64,000 nt of DNA from Acinetobacter terrae (GTDB taxonomy: Bacteria; Pseudomonadota; Gammaproteobacteria; Pseudomonadales; Moraxellaceae), in contig NZ_JABERI010000009.1 in the NCBI RefSeq assembly GCF_013004375.1, positions 155,685 to 219,684 of the forward strand. The letters are read 5' to 3'. The translations under genes were made by a program, and so were the position numbers. How positions within the stretch are numbered: the first letter of the stretch is position 1; every line of letters starts with the position of its first letter. This document shows, one piece after another, positions 29,144 to 36,948 of the stretch. The notes beneath the pieces are model-generated. The model was not told the origin of the DNA, made no database searches, and saw only the letters and a program-made list of their open reading frames with translations.

Positions 29144-30778
29144 CTACCCTGCCTTCTTTAATGCAAAATCTTTACCAAAGAGCAATTTATTACGAATATT
29201 TGCAATTGGGGTTTGATCAGAAATCAGTTCTGCATACCATGTGCCATCTTCGGTATCACCAAACAGTACAGCACCAATAACTTTATCTTTCTGAATAATA
29301 ATGCGTTTATAAATCTGACGTTTTTCATCATTCAAAATAATGTCTTCATAATCATCTTGTGGTTCGCTATCTTCTAAATCAATTCGGCCGGCTGAAAATA
29401 CATCACAGCCACTAACCTTTAATTGTGTCGGAACCGTCGGTGCTTTAAAGGTTAAGCTGCCGTGTTCGGCCAGATGTGAGGCACAAATAAAGGCTTGGCC
29501 CCAAAGTGGTTCAACCAGACCGAAGGTTTGATTACGGTGCTCAATACATTCACCCACCGCATAAATACTTGGGTCAAAGGTTTGCATGGTGTCATTCACC
29601 ATCACACCACGGTTACAACGTAAGCCAGCACTTTGCGCCAATGCCATGTTCGGACGAATCCCCACAGCAAAGACCACCAGATCAGCGTCTAACAGCGTGC
29701 CATCTTTCAGTTTGATTTGGGTGACATGACCAACTTCGCCAATCAGTTGCTCTGTATTGGCTTGAGTCATGATATTGATGCCCTTCGCTTCAATACTTTG
29801 TCTTAACAAGCTACTTGCACGACTATCCAATTGACGTTCCATAATGCGATCCATCAAATGCAAAACCATCACATTCATGCCGCGCTGTTTCAGACCATAC
29901 GCTGCTTCAAGCCCCAGTAATCCCCCACCAATTACTACAGCGTTCTTTTTAGATTTGCAGTAATCCAGCATGGTATTGACGTCGTAAATATCACGGAAAC
30001 TGATCACACCTTTTAAGTCCGAACCCAGAATTGGTGGAACAAAAGGTTTCGAACCCGTCGCCAGAATCAAACGGTCATAATCAACAATCTCGCCTTTTTC
30101 GGTATGTACCTGCTTACGTGAACGGTCGATTTTCACTGCAGCATCACCGGCAATAAAGCGAATCCCTTTATCGCTATACCAGGCATGCGGATGCAGCATA
30201 ATGTCTTCAATGGTTTTATCACCCGACAATACTGGTGACAGCATGATACGGTTATAGTTGCCCCAAGGTTCTTCACCAATCACAGTAATTTCATAACGCT
30301 CTGGTGCCATATCGAGCAAATCTTCTAGGCAGCGCATACCTGCCAAACCATTGCCCACCAAGACCAGTTTCATCTTTTCTTGGGAAGTGCCGTTATTGGT
30401 GATATAGGTTTTTTGCGGTGTAGGACTGACCCAAACCTTGCTATTTTCAATCTTGCTTGGGAAAACCAGTAACTTTTGATCTTTATCTTCCAGACAACGC
30501 CCAGTTGCCAAACTGAAATGTTGTTTATAGATCGGAGATGCCACAACACGCTCGCCTTGCAAATCGCCAATAATCCCGCGCGACATCACAAAAGCCTGAC
30601 TAAACGGGTCTTGGTTACTTAAGGCATAAACGCGTTTTTCATTACCGACACGGAACAGTGCAATTTGTTGCTCATTAATCAGTGCACCAACACCTGTATT
30701 GGGGGTGATGTCATCCAGACTACAAATTTCAATCCAATTCAGTTCTTGTGTAAGGTTCATTTCTTTTAAAATTGTCAT
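29144..30778 (-). CDS. nirD: NirD-flavoprotein fusion (nitrite/nitrate reductase electron-transfer protein)
   Basis: 544 residues. Positions about 10-118 are a NirD domain (N-E-Q-Q-I-A-L-F-R, N-Q-D-P-F-S-Q, S-R-G-I-I-G-D, Y-K-Q-H-F) without Rieske cysteines, as usual for assimilatory NirD. From about 136 on it is an FAD/NAD(P)H oxidoreductase: V-G-N-G-L-A-G-M, A-T-G-S-K-P-F, the second dinucleotide site I-G-G-G-L-L-G-L-E, and V-G-E-C-I-E-H. This resembles the N-terminal half of NirB and NasB/NasC-type reductases. It may serve nitrite reductase, nitrate reductase, or both. AAGGAG precedes the ATG. Confidence 0.9.
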   Translation of the reverse strand: MTILKEMNLTQELNWIEICSLDDITPNTGVGALINEQQIALFRVGNEKRVYALSNQDPFSQAFVMSRGIIGDLQGERVVASPIYKQHFSLATGRCLEDKDQKLLVFPSKIENSKVWVSPTPQKTYITNNGTSQEKMKLVLVGNGLAGMRCLEDLLDMAPERYEITVIGEEPWGNYNRIMLSPVLSGDKTIEDIMLHPHAWYSDKGIRFIAGDAAVKIDRSRKQVHTEKGEIVDYDRLILATGSKPFVPPILGSDLKGVISFRDIYDVNTMLDYCKSKKNAVVIGGGLLGLEAAYGLKQRGMNVMVLHLMDRIMERQLDSRASSLLRQSIEAKGINIMTQANTEQLIGEVGHVTQIKLKDGTLLDADLVVFAVGIRPNMALAQSAGLRCNRGVMVNDTMQTFDPSIYAVGECIEHRNQTFGLVEPLWGQAFICASHLAEHGSLTFKAPTVPTQLKVSGCDVFSAGRIDLEDSEPQDDYEDIILNDEKRQIYKRIIIQKDKVIGAVLFGDTEDGTWYAELISDQTPIANIRNKLLFGKDFALKKAG

Positions 30779-30808
30779 ATTTATTCTCCTTTATTCCACT
30801 CAAAGTGC

Positions 30809-33355
30809 TTAGGCTTCAACCACTGGAATACGCGTTACATCACGTTCCACTGCAGTTTTTGGGCGAATTTGTCCACGTTCAACGGCAAACTGAATATGTG
30901 GATCATTCTGTTTTTCAGCCTTGGCATTAATAAAGGTGATAAAGCGTTTACGTACTTCAGGATCTTCAACCGCAGTGCGCCATTCATCTTGATAAGTGCC
31001 GACCACATGATCCATACGACGTTCTAACTCAGCAGCCAGTCCTAAAGAATCTTCAACCACCACAGCTTTAAGATAGTCCAGACCACCTTCTAAATTGTCA
31101 CGCCATACCGATGTCCGTTGCAGGCGATCTGCGGTTTGGATATAGAACATATAGAATCGGTCGATATAACGAATTAAAGTTTCAGTATCCAAATCAGAAG
31201 CAAGTAGTTCCGCGTGGCGTGGCTTCATGCCACCATTACCGCACACATACAGGTTCCAGCCTTTTTCAGTGGCAATCACCCCGACATCTTTACTTTGCGC
31301 TTCGGCACATTCACGGGTACAGCCAGAGACTGCCATTTTGAGTTTGTGTGGAGAACGTAAACCCTTATAGCGATTTTCCAGGAAGATGGCCAAGCCCATT
31401 GAATCATCGACACCATAACGACACCACGTGCTACCGACACATGATTTAACGGTACGCAGTGATTTACCATAAGCATGACCGGACTCAAATCCTGCATTGA
31501 CCAGTTTTTCCCAGATTTCAGGCAGTTGATGCACTTGCGCACCAAACAGGTCAATACGTTGTCCACCAGTGATTTTGGTGTATAAACCATAATCTTTCGC
31601 GACCTGCCCGATCGTGATTAAACCCTCGGGAGTAATTTCACCACCCGCAATCCGCGGCACAATTGAATAAGAACCGTCTTTTTGGATATTACCGAGGTAA
31701 TAATCATTACTGTCTTGTAATCCTGCATGGCTTGGTTTGAGTACAAAGTCATTCCAGCAAGAGGCTAAAATATTAGCCGCCGTTGGCTTACAGATATCAC
31801 AACCTAAACCATGACCATGCTGCCCGATCAGATCATCAAAGGTTTTGATTTCATTGACACGAACCAGGTGATACAGCTCTTGGCGTGAATAGGCAAAGTG
31901 TTCACATAGATGGTTATTGACTGTTACCCCTTGGCGTTGTAATTCAGACTTCAATACTTGAGTAACAAGTGGTGCACACCCACCACAGGCTGTTGCGGCT
32001 TTGGTGCATTTTTTCAGTGCACCGAGTGAAGTTGAACCGTCGGCGATGGCGCTACAAATATCTGCTTTAGACACGTTATTACATGAACAGATGGTTGCAC
32101 TGTCTGGCAGTAAATCTACACCACTACCACCACTCTTAGATGGCACATTGGTATAACCCGGCATGATTAGACTTTCAGGATTTTCCGGTACAGCCAATCC
32201 ATTCAGCATCATTTGTAATAGGTCGCTATATTCTTTGGCACACCCCACCAACACAGCACCGATCAGCTTGGTTTTTTCCGCATTCACCACGATTTTTTTA
32301 TAAATCATGGCGTCTTCATCGGCATAAAAATAGCTGAGCGCATTTGGTGTCAGGGCATGTGCATCACCGATGGATGCAACATCGACACCCATGAGTTTGA
32401 GTTTGGTACTCATGTCTGCACCCGCAAACTCGTTACAGCTTTGCTCCATGACATGTTTGGCTGCGATGCGCGCCATGTCATATCCGGGTGCGACTAAACC
32501 ATAAATTTTATTCTGCCAAAGCGCACATTCACCAATTGCATAAATATCTGTATTTGAAGTTTGGCAATAATCATTAATCACGATTCCGCCACGTTCACCA
32601 ATCGCCAGTCCACTTTGACGTGCTAATTCATCACGTGGGCGAATACCCGCAGAGAATAGAACGATATCGGTTTCAAGTTCAGATCCATCACTGAACTTCA
32701 TCACATGCGTGGTATTTTGACCTCTTTCAATGCATTGAGTGGCTTTTTGGGTATGAACTTTTACGCCTAGATTTTCGATTTTTGCACGTAAAACCTTGCC
32801 TCCCAAATCATCAATTTGCACTGCCATTAAACGTGGCGCGAATTCCACCACATGGGTTTCAAGGTTTAAGTCACGTAAGGCTTTGGCAGCTTCCAGACCC
32901 AGTAAACCACCACCAATCACCACGCCAGTTTTTGCATTTAAGCTTGCTACACGAATGGCATCCAGATCTTCAAGGGTGCGGTAGACAAAGCAGTTCTCAC
33001 GTTCATTGCCCGGAATAGGAGGTACAAAAGCGTAAGAACCCGTCGCTAGAACTAACTTGTCATAAGCAATCACATCACCATGATTGGTGGTCACCGTTTT
33101 ATTTAAAGTGTCGATTGCATTGGCTTTGGTGCTGAGGCGTAAATCAATGCCATATGCATCGGCAAAATCGCTACGGCAAAGAGTGAGGTCTTTGGCGGAT
33201 TTTCCAGTAAAATATTCGGTTAAATGTACACGGTCATAAGCCAAGCGTGGTTCTTCAGCCAAGATGGTGATTTCAACTTCATCACCTGCATGCTCTAATA
33301 CTGATTCAATAAATTTGTGTCCTACCATGCCATGGCCAATCATTACCAGTTTCAT
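30809..33355 (-). CDS. nirB: NAD(P)H nitrite reductase large subunit NirB
   Basis: Cytoplasmic siroheme enzyme reducing nitrite to ammonia, 848 residues. An FAD/NAD(P)H module (about 1-400) has G-H-G-M-V-G, A-T-G-S-Y and I-G-G-G-L-L-G-L-E. A BFD-like [2Fe-2S] segment follows (C-S-C-N-N-V and C-G-G-C). The siroheme-[4Fe-4S] domain has C639, C645 (CVGSTWCRYG) and C679, C683 (SGCTREC). It is complete. An AGAGGA site precedes the ATG. It lies between the transporter and the NirD fusion in one operon. Confidence 0.97.
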   Translation of the reverse strand: MKLVMIGHGMVGHKFIESVLEHAGDEVEITILAEEPRLAYDRVHLTEYFTGKSAKDLTLCRSDFADAYGIDLRLSTKANAIDTLNKTVTTNHGDVIAYDKLVLATGSYAFVPPIPGNERENCFVYRTLEDLDAIRVASLNAKTGVVIGGGLLGLEAAKALRDLNLETHVVEFAPRLMAVQIDDLGGKVLRAKIENLGVKVHTQKATQCIERGQNTTHVMKFSDGSELETDIVLFSAGIRPRDELARQSGLAIGERGGIVINDYCQTSNTDIYAIGECALWQNKIYGLVAPGYDMARIAAKHVMEQSCNEFAGADMSTKLKLMGVDVASIGDAHALTPNALSYFYADEDAMIYKKIVVNAEKTKLIGAVLVGCAKEYSDLLQMMLNGLAVPENPESLIMPGYTNVPSKSGGSGVDLLPDSATICSCNNVSKADICSAIADGSTSLGALKKCTKAATACGGCAPLVTQVLKSELQRQGVTVNNHLCEHFAYSRQELYHLVRVNEIKTFDDLIGQHGHGLGCDICKPTAANILASCWNDFVLKPSHAGLQDSNDYYLGNIQKDGSYSIVPRIAGGEITPEGLITIGQVAKDYGLYTKITGGQRIDLFGAQVHQLPEIWEKLVNAGFESGHAYGKSLRTVKSCVGSTWCRYGVDDSMGLAIFLENRYKGLRSPHKLKMAVSGCTRECAEAQSKDVGVIATEKGWNLYVCGNGGMKPRHAELLASDLDTETLIRYIDRFYMFYIQTADRLQRTSVWRDNLEGGLDYLKAVVVEDSLGLAAELERRMDHVVGTYQDEWRTAVEDPEVRKRFITFINAKAEKQNDPHIQFAVERGQIRPKTAVERDVTRIPVVEA

Positions 33356-33386
33356 ATTTCCTCTCCTATTCTTTTAATCTTCTGAT

Positions 33387-34727
33387 TTAAGCCATGTTGT
33401 TTCGTTCAAGTACTGCATCTTCAAACAGTTTTTGTTCTTTCTGTTTATGCTCAACCGAGAAGCGAATCACCAGAACAAAGCCAGCTGCAATCACGACCAA
33501 TCCACCAAGTGCCATCAAACAAGTTTGAATATCTAGCATGCCTTTGAGCAAGAAACCTGCTGCGACTGCCCCAACATTACCTCCCGCACCGATGATGCCG
33601 GCAACACCACCTAAAGCATCACGATCAATAAATGGCACCAAGGCATAAGTTGCACCGCAAGCCATATGGGTAAAGAGTGCGAATACGGTCATGACCAGAA
33701 TTGCGAGAACTGCGGTATTCATTTGAGAGAATAAGATTAAGAACAGGCCTTCCATCAAAATCATGGTGAATAGCACTTTGGTACGACCATCCAGACCTTT
33801 TTTAATTGCGACTTTATCCGAGACAATTCCACCCAAAGCACGAGCAAACAATGCCAATAAACCGAAGATCCCTGCTGCCAAACCTGCTTCTTTTAAGCCA
33901 AAGCTAAAGTGTTCAACGTAGTACATCGCCACGATGTTATGAATGAAAATTTCAATACCAAAACAAGCTGCATAAGCACCAAATAAAATCCAGACACGGT
34001 AGTTGCGTGCAGCGTGCATCAGAATTGCCATACCGCCTTTTTTATCGCTACCGACTTGAATTCCTTGTGCACGAAGTTCTTTAAAGTTGCCTTGTGGACA
34101 GTCTTGGGTGAATTTCCAGTACATTGCACCGACAATAATCATCAGAATACCTGGCACCAATAAAGCAATTCTCCAGCCCATCACTTGTTCAACACCAAAC
34201 ATCACCAAGGCAGCAAGCATTAACGGCATTAAGGCTTGAGTTGCACCACCACCCGCATTCCCCCAACCTGCTGATGCAGCATTAGCAGTACCGACCACAT
34301 TCGGTGCGAACATAATACTGGTGTGATATTGCGTGATGACAAAGCTGGCACCAATGGCACCAATCAATAAGCGGAAGAAAAGAAAAGATTCATAGCTGTT
34401 GGCAGATGCCACACCAAATACCGGAATACTGCCGATAAGCAGTAATGCGGTATAGGTTTTGCGTGGACCATATTTATCACACAAAGGCCCAACGACCAGA
34501 CGAACTAAAATGGTAATTGCGACTGCGGCAATATTAATATTGGCAATTTGATCTTTGGTTAAGTTGAACTCACCTGCAATCACAGGCATGAGTGGTGCAC
34601 AGGCAAACCATGCAAAGAAGCAAACAAAAAAAGCGAGCCAACTCATGTGGAAGGCTCTCATCGCTGCGCTGCTAAAATTGAAAAGATTTATTCTTGTTGC
34701 CTTTTTTTCATATAAATTTGAAGACAT
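33387..34727 (-). CDS. narK: nitrate/nitrite MFS transporter (NarK/NasA type)
   Basis: Major facilitator protein of 446 residues with about 12 membrane segments. The nitrate signature is seen in W-G-N-A-G-G-G-A-T-Q (TM5) and I-G-A-G-G-N-V-G-A-V (TM11), with conserved Arg residues in R-L-V-V-G-P-L-C-D and F-R-L-L-I-G-A. It presumably imports nitrate for NasA/NirB. It is the promoter-proximal gene of the operon, with AAGGAGA 7 nt before the ATG and a control leader upstream. Confidence 0.93.
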   Translation of the reverse strand: MSSNLYEKKATRINLFNFSSAAMRAFHMSWLAFFVCFFAWFACAPLMPVIAGEFNLTKDQIANINIAAVAITILVRLVVGPLCDKYGPRKTYTALLLIGSIPVFGVASANSYESFLFFRLLIGAIGASFVITQYHTSIMFAPNVVGTANAASAGWGNAGGGATQALMPLMLAALVMFGVEQVMGWRIALLVPGILMIIVGAMYWKFTQDCPQGNFKELRAQGIQVGSDKKGGMAILMHAARNYRVWILFGAYAACFGIEIFIHNIVAMYYVEHFSFGLKEAGLAAGIFGLLALFARALGGIVSDKVAIKKGLDGRTKVLFTMILMEGLFLILFSQMNTAVLAILVMTVFALFTHMACGATYALVPFIDRDALGGVAGIIGAGGNVGAVAAGFLLKGMLDIQTCLMALGGLVVIAAGFVLVIRFSVEHKQKEQKLFEDAVLERNNMA

Positions 34728-34800
34728 GGCCTTCTCCTTCCTGAACTGAACGTATAGGGTTATCTGCTATGCGGATCGCTGCACACCAGATTCGATCAGA

Positions 34801-34818
34801 ACGGACGTCGTTGGCCGT
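34801..34818 (-). promoter_or_regulatory. putative ANTAR (NasT) hairpin 2 in the narK leader
   Basis: On the minus strand ACGGCC-AACGAC-GTCCGT folds with a hexaloop AACGAC (A1 and G4, the ANTAR-target signature). The stem has one internal C/T mismatch. It lies 15 nt after hairpin 1 and about 75 nt before the narK ATG. Confidence 0.6.
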
Positions 34819-34833
34819 CTTACAAATTTTTTA

Positions 34834-34849
34834 AAGTCGTCTTTGACTC
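34834..34849 (-). promoter_or_regulatory. putative ANTAR (NasT) hairpin 1 in the narK leader
   Basis: GAGTC-AAAGAC-GACTT on the minus strand: a 5-bp stem (one G-T pair) and hexaloop AAAGAC with A1 and G4. It would begin at the predicted +1 of the sigma-54 promoter. Confidence 0.65.
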
Positions 34850-34860
34850 AACATGAATTA

Positions 34861-34877
34861 AGCAATGTCCATGCCAA
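34861..34877 (-). promoter_or_regulatory. sigma-54 promoter of the narK-nirB-nirD-nasA operon
   Basis: TTGGCATGGACATTGCT on the minus strand matches the -24/-12 consensus with exact GG-N10-GC spacing and one mismatch. Predicted transcription start near 34850, giving a leader of about 123 nt. Confidence 0.8.
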
Positions 34878-35007
34878 CATAATTTAAATCCCTTTAACTC
34901 AATATTTTTTATCATTTTTTATGATTCATTGATCATTTTTGATATTCATCATTGCAGCAAGTTCATCTGATTAATAAAGGCAAAGCTCAGGAGATAGATT
35001 GCGGTTG

Positions 35008-35024
35008 TGCTTCCTTGTAGCGCA
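35008..35024. promoter_or_regulatory. weaker NtrC-like site
   Basis: TGCTTCCTTGTAGCGCA keeps TGC...GCA ends of the 17-bp NtrC dyad with about three mismatches. Its centre is 21 bp (two helical turns) from the better site at 35029-35045. Confidence 0.45.
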
Positions 35025-35028
35025 TTTT

Positions 35029-35045
35029 TGCATTAATACGGTGCA
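35029..35045. promoter_or_regulatory. NtrC-like enhancer site
   Basis: TGCATTAATACGGTGCA matches TGCACY-N5-RGTGCA with one mismatch. It lies about 187 bp upstream of the predicted narK start and about 98 bp upstream of the predicted nasT start, usual distances for an NtrC enhancer. Confidence 0.7.
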
Positions 35046-35107
35046 CAACCCGATAACGGTTAAGTTTTATATCTGATTTTTATTGAATTAATGCAGTTTT
35101 AACTATT

Positions 35108-35124
35108 TTGGCATTTTAATTGCT
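35108..35124 (+). promoter_or_regulatory. sigma-54 promoter of nasT-nasS
   Basis: TTGGCATTTTAATTGCT has exact GG-N10-GC spacing, an intact -24 TTGGCA and an intact -12 TTGCT. Predicted start near 35135, about 44 nt before the nasT ATG. Confidence 0.7.
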
Positions 35125-35178
35125 TTGCATTTACTATGACTTTTCTTTCAGGCTTTGCCTGATGATATTTTAGCCCAT

Positions 35179-35766
35179 ATGCCAAAACTGAAAATCGCAT
35201 TGATTGATGACGATCAAGAACGTGCCAACTATATTAAAGCCTCCCTAATCGAACACAATTTCGATGTGGTCGCCTGCCTGACCATTGACCATTTAAGCAT
35301 GTTCCGTCTGGAACAACTGCATGTTGACGTGATATTGCTGGATATGGATCACCCGCATCGCGACATTATTGAAAGTTGCGTCAGCCAGTTCGATTTGCCG
35401 ACGGTTCTATTCACTAAAAATAGCCATAAAGACACCATTAAAAGTGCCATTGATGCCGGTGTAACGGCTTATATAGTCGACGGGATTGACCCTTCTAAAC
35501 TGGAAAGCATTTTAGAAATTTCGATTGAACAGTTCAAAAAACATAAGAAATTACTGGGTGATCTGGAAGATACCAAAAATAAATTGGCCGATCGTAAAGA
35601 TGTGGAAAAAGCCAAAGTACTCATGATGCGATTGCATTCTTTAACTGAAGATCAGGCTTTTCAATTGCTGCGCAAAAATGCCATGAGCCATCGTATGACC
35701 ATTGGGGAAATGGCGCGACGCTTATTAGATGCTCAACAACTATTACAAAACCAATTGAAGGATTAG
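35179..35766 (+). CDS. nasT: ANTAR-domain nitrate response antiterminator NasT
   Basis: 195 residues from the ATG at 35179; an upstream TTG at 35155 adds eight poorly supported residues. The N-terminal pseudo-receiver reads I-A-L-I-D-D-D-Q and V-I-L-L-D-M-D-H. The C-terminal ANTAR RNA-binding domain has D-R-K-D-V-E-K-A-K-V-L-M-M, L-T-E-D-Q-A-F-Q-L-L-R and M-T-I-G-E-M-A-R-R-L-L. NasT proteins bind paired leader hairpins and allow read-through into nitrate genes when released by NasS. Its likely target is the leader hairpin pair at 34801-34849. No clear ribosome site; coupled to nasS. Confidence 0.92.
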   Translation: MPKLKIALIDDDQERANYIKASLIEHNFDVVACLTIDHLSMFRLEQLHVDVILLDMDHPHRDIIESCVSQFDLPTVLFTKNSHKDTIKSAIDAGVTAYIVDGIDPSKLESILEISIEQFKKHKKLLGDLEDTKNKLADRKDVEKAKVLMMRLHSLTEDQAFQLLRKNAMSHRMTIGEMARRLLDAQQLLQNQLKD

Positions 35767-35769
35767 GCT

Positions 35770-36768
35770 ATGACAGATTTAGAAAAAACTCAAATCCAGA
35801 TCGGCTACATTCCTTTGCTTGATTGTGTTGCGATTCTTTGGGCCAAGCAGCGTGGTTTTTTTGATGAAGCCGGCTTAGAGATCACCCTAGTTAAGGAAGC
35901 CTCCTGGGCAAGTTTAAGAGACCGGCTGGCTTTTGGATTTTTAGATGTTGCACATTGTCTGTCTGCCATGCTTCCTGCTGCAGCTTTGGGTGAAGACCAA
36001 CTCGGAATTCCCTTACAAACGGCTTTGGTTTTAAGTCATAATCGTGCCTTTATTAGTCTGAGTCAAAAATTGTACTTTGAGCTGAATATTTCTGCACAAG
36101 ATAATGCGCAACAATCGGCAGAAAAAATAGTCTCTGCCATACAACAACAAAAGCCGGTTCAATTGGCCCATGTCTTTAAGCAGTCGATTCATCATTATTG
36201 CCTCAGAGAATGGCTCGCCCTAGCCGACCGTGATGTTGCACAAAACATCAAGCTCACGACCCTTCCTCCGCCTTATATGGTGGAAGCATTAAGCAATCAT
36301 GTCATTGATGGTTTTTGTGTCGGTGAACCATGGAATACCCAAGGTGAACTGTTGGGCATCAGCCAGATTGTGGCATCCAGTCAGGACATTATTCCTCAAG
36401 TGGCAGATAAGGTTTTAGCAGTCACTGCTGACTGGGCAGAACAGCATCCCAACACCCATCTTGCCTTAACTCAAGCCATTCAAAAAGCCCAACAGGAACT
36501 GAAAGATCTAGAGGATTATGCTGAAGTTTGGCAAATGCTCATCGACTTCAATATTATTCAATTTCAATGTTCAGAAAGCATTCATGTGCAAAAATTCCAT
36601 TCCATTCAAAATATTATTCGGCATTTTGCCGATGAATCATCGCAGCCCAAGCTTGAAGATTTTAAATGGCTGATTCAGCAAATGCTGAAATGGGATGGTC
36701 AAATCAGCCTGAATGATGCCCTGATTGAGAAAATCAGCCAGAACTGTATTTTATCCTTGAACCATTAA
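35770..36768 (+). CDS. nasS: nitrate-sensing regulator NasS (NrtA-like, cytoplasmic)
   Basis: 332 residues resembling the nitrate-binding proteins NrtA/CmpA (I-G-Y-I-P-L-L-D-C, E-A-S-W-A-S-L-R-D-R, C-V-G-E-P-W-N) but without a signal peptide, as expected for the cytoplasmic sensor NasS. In known systems NasS sequesters NasT and releases it on binding nitrate or nitrite. It starts 3 nt after the nasT stop with a GATTAGG stretch upstream, so the pair is made together. Gene order nasT then nasS. Confidence 0.9.
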   Translation: MTDLEKTQIQIGYIPLLDCVAILWAKQRGFFDEAGLEITLVKEASWASLRDRLAFGFLDVAHCLSAMLPAAALGEDQLGIPLQTALVLSHNRAFISLSQKLYFELNISAQDNAQQSAEKIVSAIQQQKPVQLAHVFKQSIHHYCLREWLALADRDVAQNIKLTTLPPPYMVEALSNHVIDGFCVGEPWNTQGELLGISQIVASSQDIIPQVADKVLAVTADWAEQHPNTHLALTQAIQKAQQELKDLEDYAEVWQMLIDFNIIQFQCSESIHVQKFHSIQNIIRHFADESSQPKLEDFKWLIQQMLKWDGQISLNDALIEKISQNCILSLNH

Positions 36769-36779
36769 CATGAACCATC

Positions 36780-36815
36780 GCTCCAGCCATACAAACTCCA
36801 ATAAGGTGCTGGAGC
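36780..36815 (+). terminator. weak hairpin after nasS
   Basis: GCTCCAGC/GCTGGAGC stem (36780-36787 with 36808-36815), 20-nt loop and no strong T-run. Possible inefficient terminator. Confidence 0.35.
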
Positions 36816-36948
36816 TAAATCATTCATTTTGATTGTTTTATACTTACAATCATATTTTTATCTTTTATTTCTATTTCTGTGATTTTCCACAAACTTTCTC
36901 CACATTTTTACGCTATTTTACGCAAAATTACATTTGGAACATCAAATA

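Noticed and set aside
36769..36948. Fur box for the TonB receptor
   Set aside because: No 19-bp match or NAT-A/TAT hexamer series found in the region.
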